DNA of 64,000 nt from positions 1,915,525 to 1,979,524 of the forward strand of contig NC_087378.1 of NCBI RefSeq assembly GCF_963675165.1, given 5' to 3'. Positions within the stretch are counted from its first letter, which is position 1, and every line of letters starts with the position of its first letter. The notes beneath the pieces are model-generated. The model was not told the origin of the DNA. It searched no databases and saw only the letters and a program-made list of their open reading frames with translations. Below, one piece after another: positions 22,866 to 36,365 of this stretch. The position numbers were made by a program, and so were the translations under genes. The DNA comes from Halichondria panicea. Taxonomy: Eukaryota > Porifera > Demospongiae > Suberitida > Halichondriidae.

Positions 22866-25800
22866 ATGATTAAACGAGGGAGCCCTTCCAATTTATCACC
22901 TAGAAAGTTGCAAAGGCCAAAACAAAACCAAAGAGTTTGGACAGAAGATAATGTATGTACTTTTTGTTCCATCGTTTAATATAAATACGCTGTGAATACA
23001 GATTAAATACAGATTAATTTAATACGAACCATATTGCACTCGCAGGTGGGTAGCCATCTTGAGAGAGTGTTCACGAGCGGAGATCAGCATCCAGCGAAAG
23101 TAGTCAGAGAGGTTCTGGAAGGTTCGTTGCATACCCACCATAATTTATTCCCCCCTTGCTCAATTCTGTGTTATGAAATGGGCCTATTTTCTGAGCTAAA
23201 TTTGTTGGGCCATAACTTGCGTGAAGAACGTCCAACTTCAAAGCTACCGTATTATAGTAGAACCTCGATTATCTGGCCTGGCAAATGGGCGTGTTCTTTG
23301 ATGCGCAATTAACAGCTGTTACCATGGACACGGGCACGCTTGTAGACGCCCACGTGCAATCAAGGCGTAGTTTATCCATTCGATTATCTGGTCATTTAGT
23401 TGTTCGGCCTGCCTCTGAAAACCAAGGAGAATATTTTGCTGGTGAAAAACCTACCCTTTGATTGATTGTGATTGATTGTGTTCTGGCAAGGATCGTGTAT
23501 CATTACCAGTACCAGTTTAGGTTTGCGATTTTATTTTTTTGCTAAGTAATCAATGCTAATACATAAATATGGTAAAATATTGATTGATTTCCACCCCCTT
23601 CAGAATGTAAGAAGGACGAACAAGAGCCTTGCCGCAAGGAGGTGTTTAAGAAGTGCATTGAGGCATTGAATTCAAACCATCTGCACACTGAAGTTGCCAA
23701 GGAGATTGTTGGAAAATTGTTATTTGAGGTATAAATTAGTTATAGTTATCAATAGCAATCCACTGTTATTTATTTGTATCAGGTGAACTCATTAAGTGGC
23801 CCCTCTCAAGTAGCCATAGCTGAGATTATCATCAAAGGTCTGAAGGAGGGTCACCATCCCTCACTAGAGCTGTTCCCTAAGCTAATCTCAACAATTACAT
23901 CTCGGAAAGTCATCCGCTATCCGAAGCGTGAGTTGCGTATGTTATGTATTTCTAGTCGTTCCTCCCCCCCCCCCCAGCTGGAGGAGGGTATGGTGAAATG
24001 ATGGGGGAGGATCACAAGAGCCATCTCATGAACAGCTTGTTTGGTTGCCGATGGGACCCTTCATGTGTTCTGCATGTGACTGACATGTGCAAGGATATTG
24101 CCATGAGTGAAGATGAACTCAAGTTCCTCATACAAAAGATACTACAGTACGCACTCTGACTGTCTGCATACACCTATACAAAAGCGCATAAAAGAAAAGT
24201 CTTTTTTAAGCGCTCTTGACCTGCATATGTCACTCACACACACAGGATAATGGAGAGCCTGCCCGTCACTGAGATTCCTCCACTTATCTACCAACTGCTC
24301 TCTCTCTCAAAGAAGGGCCACAAGATGCTGATTCTGGACGGGATCAAGTCGTTGTTTGATAATCTCGACACCATACAATCCAAACAGGAGCCAGAGACAG
24401 AGGACAGGTGACAACCTCCCACCATATCACATCCCAGTCAGAAATATAGTTGCCCATAATCATGCTCTCAACTGGAGAGTGTCTTGCATGGGATTCAGAA
24501 GAATGTTCTGTTTTAGAGACCTGCATGGGTTCATTCTGAAAGTTGTTTTACATGTACAGTAACAGGAGCATGTGATACGATACGTGTCATACGTAATACA
24601 GCAGATATTCACAGGAATGCCACTACATTATACCCACCACAGTGTGACTACTAACAACGAGAAGGAGCTGCTCACTACAGAGGGCACTGTGTTTGTCCAT
24701 GTCACATACGCCATCAAACAAGACACTCAACTCAGAAAAGAATACCTCAAAATGCTCAAGGTATGTGTACATAGATCTTCAACCCCACACCTGGCATACA
24801 CGAGGCTAGAGGTTCCGCAGGTTTTTATTTCTTTGCATTGCCTCCACCCCCTTCACATTGTGTGCAAAAAATTTGGTGAGCTATTCACTTACCCACCCAC
24901 CCCTTCCCAGACTGCCCAAGAGCGGCTGTCCTCGGGGGAGGTCTCCCTGTTCAGTGTGACCTTAGCCCTGTCAGCCGTGTCCATCCACAAACTGGAGGAA
25001 ATGGTGAGGCTGTGAGGTGTGTGAGGTGTGTGAGGTGCGTGTAATGGTACATTGTGTTGCAGGTGTTTGGGTTCTTCAAGGACATTGTGTTGAAGGCGTA
25101 TAAAGATGAAGAAAGAACTAACTCTTCGAAATGGATAAAAGGTACAACATTGACAATTTAGCAACTTGTGATCTGACACGCAGTGCTCTAATTATGCAGA
25201 GGCCACAGAAGATCTGGTGGACATTGAGAGCCTCCTCATGACAACCATTAATCACAGGTAAACTGTTACTTCTTTATCGTGCATATTAAATGGTAATAAT
25301 AGTATAAAATTATAATAAGTTCTGCAGGTATACACACTTTTGGTTGCCCATTATCCACTATCTTCACTGTTAGCACGTCTGGTTGGACGCGTGCCCTTCA
25401 CGGGTCAGGCTGGGATCAGGTAGTGCAGGGGCTGGTGGCCGTGGGACTGCATCTGATGGAGACCTTTGGACCCAAGAGCTCCGCCCTCTCTCAGTATGGT
25501 ACCCCACAGAGGAAGGTGTGTGCCCTTGGCAGCAAAATCCTCGCTGAGACATTCAAAGTGAGCCTAGAATATCGATTACTTACAGAATGTGTGGCATCAA
25601 CTATGAGTGTATGACTGACAACCTGTAGCAATGGCCAATCACCTTCACACACACACACACGCACGCACGCACACACACACACACACAACAGAAGCACAGT
25701 GGTGTCCACTGCGATATTGTAAGCCAGATCGTGAACTGTGTGATGACTAACTCAGCAAGTCATGTCAGCCATTACATTGACCTCCTCTCCCAAATCACGA

Positions 25801-26985
25801 GGAATGCCTCTCCAATGGACTTTGTGGATTCCCTGCCTAAACTAAAAGAGTCTCTGAGTTACATCGCCATGATCTCCTCACAATCTGCTGGACAGCTGCT
25901 CACAGCCATTCTGGTGAGACCAAACCAAAGAGGCGTATGACGTGTGATAATACGTATGGTACCAGGAGTACATGCACTCCTGCATGATGGTACCCGTAGA
26001 AGTATAGTGCTAGTGTGCTCTCGTATGCCAACTCTAATGTGTGGATTCCCTGAAGGAGTCTCTAAGCTGACAGAGTTGTTTGTACTTACGTTATTTGTGC
26101 TTACCAGCTAGCAAATATTACTGTGTAAATGCCCCGTGTGACTGTCATGTGACACTGACATTACAGCCACTGGTGCAGTTCAGCTCGTCTCTTAGAGACT
26201 GTCTCCTACTGGTGCTGAGGAAAGCTTTGTTCTCCATTAATGTGGAGGCTCGGAAGACGGCAGTCGAGGGCTACCTACTACTGCTCAGGAAGTTCACTGT
26301 ATGTACATTAATTGAAGAGTGGTGTATTTCTTTAATTTGTATGCAGTCGAAAAACATTATACTTGAGGAATTAGTTTGTTTCCCTTTGAAACAATGTTAC
26401 GTATTGGCCATTAGATTACACGTAGATCTCTGTAGAGTAGCAATATTATAAATGCTCCTTCGTATTGTAATGCTCTATTGCCTCTCCCCTCCAGGTGTTG
26501 GACTCTGTGGGTTCGCTCGATGACAGTCAAAACTTCTCGGCCACATCACAGGTGACCGTGGAGGTTCACGGGAATGGTCACAACGGCAACGAGGCCCTAT
26601 GCCTGGAGATCCTCGGCACTCTACGCAGGGCACTCACCAAACAATACAATGTCAAACTCAGTTTGTATGAGGTGGGACTAGCATTTCACATTCCACTACA
26701 AAAAATATTCTCACTGCTGCATTTGTTCCCCCCAGGGTCTCTACTCTGTGTTCTGTGCTAACCGCAAGCTGGCAGGATCTATACTGGACCTCCTTCTCAC
26801 CCATTTCACACTGTTCTACGAGCATGAGACGGACATAACCCCACCCATCAAACTGAATCCCTGTGTCAAGATGAGTGGTAGTGATGTCACTGCAGCTGAG
26901 CCACTGGTGAGCAGGCTAGTACGATCTGGCATGTAAAAACTAGTTGTAATGCCTCGGGGGCATAGCCACAGGGTAAAAGCTTACC

Positions 26986-27020
<35 letters not shown>

Positions 27021-29951
27021 CCAGCTGTAACTGCAGCAACTAACATATATTACTAATAACGGTTGCAATGTGAGTACAACTAACAATTAAGCATGTTTTC
27101 TTGGATTAACTGACTCGCTTATGTCTTTGTGACAGGACCACCTGGTGTGCTGTCTGCAACTGTGCGTCTGCCACTACCTGGAGCGTGACGAAGATGACGA
27201 GGAGCCCCCTGAAATAATTGGTGAGGTTCAGCGAACTTTGTCCTCTCTGGTGACGCGGATGATTGCCTCTGAGCTGGATGACTTTGAGCTGAACAAATCC
27301 TCTGACTTCTCCACCTCCAGTGTGGGGCAGAAGAACCGACTCTTTGCACAACTCGCCATGGGCACCTATGAGGTAGGATTAGTGTGAACTATGAACCTAC
27401 ATAATTATATTATACTTGTCAGTACATGTATAACACTGTATTTATTTTATGTACATGTATGTGTGTTCATAGGCTTTACTTGAGTACACTTTCTCTACAG
27501 GACAATTCAGGTACGTAATGAATGACCTATGCATGTGTAACATGATAATTATGTGCACGTACATTTACTGTACAGTATGTTGCTCAGTCACGTTATGAAC
27601 TCTCTCCTGTCTCTCCAGTCTAGAAAGTTCAGAGCAGGTGCTCAAGCTCTACCAGTGTTACCAGCACTTGGCAGATGCTCTCAGTGATAAGGGCTCGTCG
27701 GCAGCAGCTGGCCCCAGTAGTAACAAACGAGGGACATCAGCTGTTCCCTCGAGGCTGTCCCTACACTGTGTGGTTAGACTGCTCAGAGCCATCTTTCAGT
27801 GAGTCAGCACTCTGGGGGTACATGTACCGTATGTACAAATGTATGTCTCAATCTCATGATAATCTCTATAGCAACCAAACTCCCAATCACCAACAAGCGC
27901 TGACAGTACTGAGAGAGTCACAACCTTTTAGCAAGTACATTCTGGGAGTAGCTGTACAGAAAATACATCAGGTGAGTGAAGTTTGGGGAATCAACTTTAC
28001 AGCTTAGTTTCTTCCGTACAGATTCATGATACTGGAGTGTGTGATGGATCCTCCTTAGCCAAGCATAAACCAGATCATGTCTTCAAGACTTGCTGCTCCC
28101 TGGCCAAGTGTGTTTGTTGTACTGATAGTACATTGTAACTCGTGTTCCCCATGCATGATGTACTGCTGTTAGTACCATGCATGATGTACTGCTGTTAGTA
28201 CCATGCATGGTGTACTGCTGTTAGTACCATGCATGGTGTACTGCTGTTAGTACCATGCATGGTGTACTGCTGTTAGTACCATGCATGGTGTACTGCTGTT
28301 AGTACCATGCATGATGTACTGCTGTTAGTACATGCATGGTGTACTGCTGTTAGTACCATGCATGATGTACTGCTGTTAGTACCATGCATGATGTACTGCT
28401 GTTAGTACCATGCATGATGTGCTGCTGTTAGTACCATGCATGATGTGCTGCTGTTAGTACATGCATGATGTGCTGCTGTTAGTACATGCATGATGTGCTG
28501 CTGTTAGTACCATGCATGGTGTACTGCTGTTAGTACCATGCATGATGTACTGCTGTTAGTACCATGCATGATGTACTGCTGTTAGTACCATGCATGATGT
28601 ACTGCTGTTAGTACCATGCATGATGTACTGCTGTTAGTACATGCATGATGTGCTGCTGTTAGTACATGCATGATGTGCTGCTGTTAGTACCATGCATGGT
28701 GTACTGCTGTTAGTACCATGCATGATGTACTGCTGTTAGTACCATGCATGATGTACTGCTGTTAGTACCATCATATGCAGCCCCTATATTATACTGTACA
28801 GACTCAGTACATTTTGTTTTGAAGCCTCATAATCTTGAAACTATAATAGACATTGTTTCACTCTAAACAGACTGATGTTCAAGCACATTGAAGTAGGTGG
28901 AGCAAGGCCTTCTAAGAAGGAAAAGGTACTGTACGCAGTATAGCTACTCGACCATGACTCGTAGAACGTGCCTATACACGCAGGGCAAGTCTGTGGCTCT
29001 ATACTGTCTCGAGGGATTCTCCCAACTCCTGCACACGGCTATAGTGCGATGGGAGAGAGGGGGCGCGTTCCTGGCAGCTGTCAACCCCAGTCTGAATCAA
29101 ACCACCGGGGACAACGAGAAGACCCACTATTTCATCAGGCATCTGCAGGTAAAGCTACGTGCATCTACATGACATGACATCAATATTTGATGTACTGGAA
29201 CAAATTGACTTCATTCCACTCAGAGGGTGGTGGGTGGTGTGCTAGACGGCTCAACGAAGGAGTGGTCGCTGAAGGAGGCTCAGCTGATGGTCGCTAGCAT
29301 AGAGCTACTGACAGGGACACTGGAGCTGGGATCACAGGAAGTGGGTGGAGCTTTATTGTGTGTGAACATTCCCCTTCCCCACAATTCCCCAAATCTCTCC
29401 CTATCTAGTTTGAGAGATACTATATTTTTATTATTATATACACTGCACAGTTGGACCAAGTATTTGAGTGGGCGTATGCACAATGCAGGGACCACAACGT
29501 TGGTGAGTCCCACACCCCCCACAGTGCTCTTGATTACCTCCCCCCTCCCAGACGACTCCCCACTGACCAAGGCTTTGATCTCTCTCCTCCTTATTGCCGC
29601 AGAGAGACACAAATCCTGCGTCAAAACAGTGAGTTTATTAGTCAGACTATGAATACATTTAATCCTTCACACTTAGATCAGAAAACTGGCTCAAGACGTG
29701 CACTACCATCTAGGAGATATTGATGAGGTAATTACTCATGTCACCTCAAAATAATCAAGATAGCTTTTCTTTACTCCCTCAGGATATCGAGTTGGAGGCC
29801 ACTACTTGTTTCTCAATAGTGAACCCACGTACAGCTGCCTCCAACATCTTGGTGAGCTCACAGTCACATGCACTCATACCTCCTACCCACCTCTATTCCC
29901 CTTCCCCGTTTCCCCTTCTTCAATCCTCAATACCCCCCCCTCCACACACGT

Positions 29952-30023
<72 letters not shown>

Positions 30024-31935
30024 TGTATAGCCATATAGAGAAAAATGCTGGCAGGTATACCTGAATACCCCAATACCCTGACCACACTCCCACCCCCACA
30101 CACATACAGGCTCTGTTGTACAGCCACATGGAGCAAATACTGGCTAGTACGGACTGGCTGGTAGATAGGCTAAAGATGGAGATATCGTCTAGTCCAACAG
30201 AGGATGCCTTTGGTAACTAGCAAAATCAATAATTGAGGACTTACAGCACCTACAATTTGAAAATACATGTACACAGTAACTTGGGAGTTTCCGTAACTTG
30301 CGTCTAGAGCATTCGATTTTGAAAGCAAACACTTGTAGCTGCCTTCTGTATCTCTTAGATAATTCTACGATATGATATATGTGATATGAGTGTGTTTAGT
30401 TCAAAGATCTGTCTGGGCCAAACGTCAATGTTCATTTTTGAAACGGCTATAATACGTTGTGTACGTGACTGTGTGCTTGCAGGGAGGCCATGTAGTCAAG
30501 TGCCAACACAGTCTCGGGACACATTCTCGTCATTATGTGACCGTCTTACCCACCTGGTGTTTGGAGGCAGTGACCTGGTCCAGTCCTCAGTGGCAGCTGG
30601 ACCCTCTTCAGAGGGACTCCTCAAGGTACATGTAGCTCTACTGCCATAACACTGTACATGTATGTGTGTGAGTAAGCACCATTAATGTACATGAGTGAGT
30701 CCCTTCTTTGCCTATACACAGAAAATTGAGGTGCACAAATTTGTATACCGTATTACTTGGTGGTGAAAAAAACCTTTGCGAATGAGCCAAATTAGCAGAA
30801 AAATTGACCCTTTGAGATTTAGCTATTGCGTTCTGGCAAAGATCGTGTGTGTATTTATTATCAATAGGTTTTGCGATTTTGTTGCAAATTGATCAACCAT
30901 CGCAACGTTCGCTTATGTGTTTGATGCTTGCAAAACATTCTAGTAATACGGTATCTGTTTCTCCAGATGCTGGTTAAATTTTTCTATACTCTGAGCAACT
31001 TGGCTAAGTATGTACTGGACGTTTACCAGTTCACCTCCAATATCCCCGCCTGGTTCAAGAAACTTGTGAGCCACATCATGTGATGTCTGTTGTTGTACGC
31101 TGAGTCCCCCCCCTCCCCTCAGGTGAACCTGGTCGGCACTCAACTGTCTCAACAGGTCTATTTGTTCATCACATACATTCAGGTTCGTTCAAACTAAAGC
31201 AAAGTGTGCCCTCACTGGTACCAAGAGTTCATGAATGCTGGTACCCAGTTAGTTAGCAAATGTCATCATCATTATAATAATTCAGTAAATCTATACACCA
31301 TAGTGAGCACATCATTATTTTACTGTTCTCGCTTCTTCTAATTCCTTAAGAGTTGTCATGATAATTATGTCAACCCGTTGATTCCGTTGTGATTATTTAA
31401 TAGCTCTGCTCTTTATTGTGTTGCCTTCAGAAAATGCAGATGCAAAGTGGTGCCATGGTAGACGCTGGAGGAGGCAAGAAAGGCGGGAAGGGAAAGTCAA
31501 AAGTCAATGGTACAGGAAAGGCCTCAATTCGCAAGGAGAGTCGAACGTATTCTAACCTCATCTTCTCTATGGAGCAGTTTGAAAAGCATCTAATTCAACT
31601 GGACAAGAAGGCAAAGGTGAACTTCCCAAAATTAGGTTTTAATTCGCCATACAACTCAATGTTGTATGTTCCTTGTACCCATGAACAATGTGGTTTGTCA
31701 TTTACAAAAAAATTAGACTGATATGTGCAAGAGTTGCTGAGTTGTGCTCACTTATTTCCCCTCCCCACTCCAGGGTAATCTGATGGAACCGTTCAAGTAC
31801 AGCATGTCACGTGACTTCCGCATCGATTCTCAGGCGGTGGGTAGTATTCTGGAGGAGGATGAAGTGAGCAGTGACGAGGATGAGGAAGAAGAGGAGTGTG
31901 GTCCATCCTCTGCTAAACGACCAAAGAAAAACTGA
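22866..31935 (+). CDS. FANCI: Fanconi anemia group I protein
   Basis: A gene of ~30 exons from ATG 22866 ([20 protein letters not shown]) to TGA 31933-31935. Landmarks along human [25 protein letters not shown]-type sequence at 24247-24408, [20 protein letters not shown] at 25414-25470, [20 protein letters not shown] at 26190-26250, [20 protein letters not shown] at 26760-26820, [18 protein letters not shown] at 27259-27312, and [20 protein letters not shown] near the end. The ubiquitination-site context is present: [15 protein letters not shown], with lysine codon 26254-26256 aligned to human K523. It is followed by SQ motifs (DDSQ, ATSQ), like the ATM/ATR cluster of FANCI. The tail is acidic then basic ([15 protein letters not shown]). 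FANCI pairs with FANCD2 on DNA in interstrand-crosslink repair. Introns hold a minisatellite, microsatellites and MITEs. The 5' part is duplicated at 61080-64000. Confidence 0.95.
23245..23600. repeat. probable DNA-transposon remnant in FANCI intron 2
   Basis: Contains AGTAGAACCTCGATTATCTG at 23257-23276 and a second TTCGATTATCTGG at 23379-23391, reminiscent of pogo/Tigger-type ends. It is followed by GTTCTGGCAAGGATCGTGTA, which also occurs in variant form in the MITE at 30745-30954. Borders unclear. Confidence 0.45.
25649..25687. repeat. (AC)n microsatellite
   Basis: AC/GC dinucleotide tract immediately before a FANCI exon. It differs in length and interruptions from the matching tract at 63358-63391 in the second copy. 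Confidence 0.9.
26949..27115. repeat. fragment of a dispersed repeat (family of 44038-44980 and 57250-58165)
   Basis: In a FANCI intron: GCCTCGGGGGCATAGCCACA, a GT run (26991-27018), CCAGCTGTAACTGCAGCAAC and GGTTGCAATGTGAGTACAAC. The order matches the larger copies, which read GCCTCGAGGCGTAGCCGCAC, a GT run, CCAGCTGTAACTGCTCAAC and GTTGCAATGCGACG. Confidence 0.6.
28139..28772. repeat. 26-bp minisatellite in a FANCI intron
   Basis: About 24 head-to-tail copies of a unit ATGATGTACTGCTGTTAGTA plus CCATGC, with G/A variants (ATGGTGTACTG, ATGATGTGCTG) and some units lacking one CC. A higher-order pattern is visible: the block around 28441-28571 recurs around 28631-28761. Confidence 0.95.
29949..30022. 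repeat. (CA)n microsatellite
   Basis: About 37 pure CA units in a FANCI intron. Confidence 0.97.
30745..30954. mobile_element. MITE in a FANCI intron
   Basis: About 210 bp with terminal inverted repeats ATACCGTATTACTTGG and CTAGTAATACGGTAT. The interior GTTCTGGCAAAGATCGTGTG resembles sequence in FANCI intron 2. Confidence 0.7.
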
Positions 31936-32524
31936 TCATTTTCAAGCTCGGACTGCTGGTTTATCAACGTATATATACATCACAACCACATTATCCCCAC
32001 TCATATTCATATCTTCTTATACAGGCATACATGTAACTTCTTTCTACAATTAATGTTGTGTTTAATTGTTAAAATCCTCTTCTCGTGACCAACAGCTTTT
32101 GTTGTGTTTCCATAAGCGTCGCCAACTTTTAACTTTTAATAGCATATAAAAAGTATCACGTTTGAATCCTTTAAATTGTTACGCATTTCAGCACAATGCA
32201 TCAAAGCATACGCTGAGATTCACCTGGCACAAATGCAGCGTAGCTCGGAATAACCTCTCCATGTCATGTAAATCTTCCACTTTTCATTGTTGTTCTTCTT
32301 CAGAGGCCTATGCACGCAGCTTGTCAGGGAGGAGATTGCAGTGGTACATAAGGATCAGAATGCATGGACAAACCCAATATAATAGCCAATGCTGATTTGT
32401 GGAGAAAAAATAGCCTCGATTCCAGGCCGCACTCCTTGTTGAGGCCTCGTGTGAAGGATCGCAAAGCAACGCCCATCACCGAATATGTTGAGCATACGCC
32501 CACTTGTCCACTCAGACTTGTAGA
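31936..32524. other. FANCI 3' flank, no gene seen
   Basis: 3' UTR/intergenic sequence up to the outer transposon. Short open frames here have no recognisable features. Confidence 0.5.
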
Positions 32525-33431
32525 TAAGGCCACTCCAAGTGACACTCTGGTTTCTGGTCCACCGCCCGCATCAATATTTTTCTGGCTAAATTTACCTCAT
32601 TATTTCTATTGCGCATGCGCATAATTAATTAATCTCCACATGGTCAGCTGTCAATGTTGGATCTGTTCAGAGATCTGTTCAAGTGACTGTACTGTAAGTA
32701 TCTTCTTTGTTTCATTGAAATATTATCTTAAGGACACTATTAAAGTATAGTTAAATGCCTGTTTGTTCAATAAGCCTATTAAATTAACACATTTCTATAT
32801 AATTATCACTCTGGTACAATTATCACTCTGGTACAAGTTCAAGCTAGTTGTATGAGACCATAGATAAAAGAGAGAGAGGGATTGGAAACGGATCACGTGA
32901 TGCTACACAATTTGCTTATGTGACGTAACACCCCCAAATAACAACCGCGTTTCGCCCTCGAAATAGCTTTGTGCTATGTGAAAAATCGTTTAACCAAAGC
33001 TAGGAAGTCTCATCAGTGACGTTTACAGTGGTAAAATGTGTTCACCCACGTGGCATACACTGTCATAAAGTTGGTATAGTGCAGCTGTAAAATTTTTGCA
33101 AGTATAGGTGAGTAACAGCAGTTTTTTCAGTAAATTTCATGTTTCTGTTCCTATAACTTATAAAGTAGTTTGTAAAATGGGCTGAAAATATATCTGGCAC
33201 TAATTTACACTTGAATGAACAAGAATATTGTGTTAGCCAATTATAGTAAGAAATGTACTTGCCTGTGTCAGTTACTTTTTGTATAAAAAGTGTGTAATGT
33301 TTCCGTACCTATTATTAAAGTGCTCCAATAGTTATTACTATGATATTGGGCAATTTAAAAGCTGTGGATTTGTTGAATGAGAATGACTGTGTTTTGTTAT
33401 AATCCGTTTCTTAGAAAATCAGAGAAGTAAA

Positions 33432-36194
33432 ATGCCGCGAAAGTTGAGATTCTACCAAGCCAAAAATTGGGAAAGTGAAAAACAGAAAAAGAAAGTATGT
33501 TGCAAGTATATAAGTATAAAAACACAATGATAATGTCAATAACTTGCTACAGGAAAGCATATCCGCTGTTCCATCGACATCTAATGAAGAACAAAATGTT
33601 GAGGTTAATACTCTGGAAGATTTTCATGATCGCGTAGTGCCTACCCTTGATATGACATGGAGTAATCAAACATCACCTGAAAGGCCAATAACAGCAATCA
33701 AACTCTGTAAGATATCATCTGAAGCTTCTACTTCAAGTCAACCTCTGGTTATAACACATACATTGTTAGTAAATGTTGATTTATCTTGGGAATTGTTTGT
33801 TCACGGTCACAAAGTTGACGCAGGAAATACCAAAGTACTGTCATCAATTCCATTTACGCTAATAAGTTTTTCGAGTTTCAGACAGCTTTTGGATGTAATT
33901 CAATCAAGTACTGTGTGTACTGGTAACCCTGATCCGCATTTTGTGGGTATGATTGTGTCACGCAAAGGAAAATTATTGAGTCCTAATGGAGAAATAAAAG
34001 CTCAGTTAGACAGTGGATTCCCTGTTGCAAATGGCAAGCAAACGTACTCAAAAACTGTATGAACAATTAATTGCGAACTGTTAGTGAATGGTGAAAAATG
34101 TATTGATTGCTCTAAGTACAGATGTACTTTACGTTCGTTGCATAGCCGATATTCAAGTGCAAATCAGGATGCAAGCATGCATACTAACGATCGGTATTTA
34201 AAGACTCCTCAAAGAACAGAGAAGCTAAAAAGTCTACGAAGTCGTTGTAAATTTATGGAGATTGAAGTGAAACGGTTAAAAACTAAAATACAGGAATCAT
34301 CTGATTCAAAAGGAGTTAGTGTAGATGAGCCTCTACATCAAGAGCTACGTGGTATAATGGTACAAAGAAGTGATTCAATTTTGAAAGCTTATCCTGAAGG
34401 TTCTTTTAAAAGGCTCTTCTGGGATCAACAACTGAAAGCAGCAACAGTGATGAACGCTGCACAAATGAGGTGGCATCCCACAATGATAAGGTGGTGTTTA
34501 AATCTAAAGTATCTCTCCTCAGCTGCTTATCATTCCTTGCGTTCTTCTGGCTTTATAAGACTACCATCAGAAAGAACACTTAGAGATTATTCTCATGTAT
34601 TCAAAGTTAAGTGTGGTTTCCAATCCGAAGTTGATAAAATGTTGCTGGAAGAAGCTAGTAAACATGGACTATTGGAGTGGAAAAAGTTCATTGTAATTTT
34701 AATAGATGAAATGAAGTTGCGAGAGAGTTTGGTCTATGATAAGCATCATCATAATGTGATTGGTTTCGTTCATTTGAGTGATGTAGAAAATCAACTAAGC
34801 GAGAGCAACATTTCCGATAATAGCGTTGCAACACATTTGCTTTGCCTTATGGTAAGAGGTGTTTTTACTGGATTGCATTTTCCGTATGCTCATTTTGCTA
34901 CAGCTGAAGTAACAGGATCATCGCTATTTTTCATGGTCTGGGAGGCAATAGAACGATTAGAGAGACTTGGTTTTAAAGTAATAGCAGTAACCGGAGATGG
35001 CGCTTCAACAAATCGAAAGCTATTTAATATACACTCTGTTAGTAAGGATGATGTTTGTCACCGAGTTAAAAATCCATATACTACTGAAGAACGATACATT
35101 CACTTCTTTTCAGACATCCCTCACCTTATTAAAACAACGCGTAATTGTTGGTCACATTCCTTTGGGCATGGATGGACAAGAAAACTGTGGGTGAGTATAA
35201 ATCATGTGGTTGTTTGCTCTTTCAAATTATGAATCTGTTCACAGATCAATGGCAAACATATTAGCTGGGATCATTTGCGCTCCCTCTACAATGGCAAAGT
35301 ATCAATGGGAAAGAGGTCAGAGGGACTATTTCTTCTTAAAAAACTTTCGAAAGAACATGTTGATCTAAATTCGTATTCAAGAATGAAAGTGAGCCTTGCA
35401 GCCGAGGTAAGGAAATGCCTTGTTATTAAATTAATACATCGTTATGCACAGGTATTAAGTGAATCAGTCGCTGAAGGATTGTGTATGCAAGGGTCTGTGG
35501 ACACATTTGAAACGCAAAGATTCGTGCGCATGATGGATAAGTTGTTCGACTGTCTTAATGTACGTCACCCAAAAGTATACTTAAAACGGAGAAAACACAA
35601 CTTGAAGCCATATGAAGATGCTGACGATGCACGCCTAAATGTAAGATTAAAATGGCAACATACCATTTATAACACACTGTACACACACTTCTATTGCAGT
35701 GGTTGGAAAAAGATTTCCTAGGATACCTCAAAGAATGGGAGGATAGTGTGGAAACAAGAACTGATGTACCGAAGGCAGAAAAACCAACAATGCTTCTGAG
35801 CAGGGCAACTAGGGAAGGATTAAGGATTACTGGTAATTACATATAGCATATACATACATGTATAGGTATGTGCATATCTATTTTTGCAGTGAAATCATTT
35901 GTGGCTGTCATTCGATACTTGTTTAGTCTACCATGTGTGTCTGGTCGATACTTACTCAGCGAATGTTTCTCTCAAGATCCATTAGAAAACTATTTTGGAC
36001 AGTTGCGTAGTAGAGGAGGATTTTGTACTAACCCTACTCTACAATCTTGCTTGCAATCTTCCCAATCAATTCGAGTTCAAGGCAGTCTTTCCATGCTACC
36101 AGTAAGGGGAAATTCGTCTAAAAAGAGAAGGCTATTTAATGAAGAGGAAGTAGTTGATGACACTCCCCTTAAGAAGAGACCTAGACATAAGTAG
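33432..36194 (+). CDS. P-element-type (THAP9-like) transposase with one in-frame stop
   Basis: Five exons: 33432-33494, 33553-35190, 35245-35640, 35700-35832 and 35890-36194, phases consistent, totalling 844 residues. After a short basic N terminus and a CIDCSKYRCTLRSLHSR Cys motif comes a coiled-coil-like segment. The RNase H-like core follows: FIVILIDEMKLRESLVYD (first Asp), KVIAVTGDGASTNRKLF (second Asp), FFSDIPHLIKTTRNCW, and near the C terminus ECFSQDPLENYFGQLRSRGG, the hallmark S-x-D-x-x-E block of P-element and THAP9 transposases. No C2CH THAP domain is seen. The frame is open except for one TGA at 34060-34062, between KTV and TINCELLVNG; reading resumes in the same frame, so it is a single nonsense change. 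It would catalyse cut-and-paste of the enclosing element, but this copy is probably inactive unless the stop is read through. Confidence 0.88.
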
Positions 36195-36365
36195 GGTGTG
36201 TTGTATGTATTATTGTGTTTCATGTTGTTTTTAACTCTATAATTCCATGACTGTATTAATTACTATCGTAACTTCAATACATACTTGTAATTAGATAAGT
36301 AATATCCCTAAAACGAGAGAAACATAATATTGCACCAAAGTATTAATACATGTACACAGCTACAG

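Noticed and set aside
28139-28772. CRISPR-like array
   Set aside because: Units are contiguous with no unique spacers, and it lies in an intron of an animal gene; it is a minisatellite.
29738-30136. ORFs with poly-His-Thr or poly-Cys-Val runs on both strands
   Set aside because: Translations of the CA microsatellite in a FANCI intron.
34060-34062. TGA as a selenocysteine codon
   Set aside because: Nothing in the P-transposase family suggests selenocysteine at this site, and a simple CGA to TGA change explains it.
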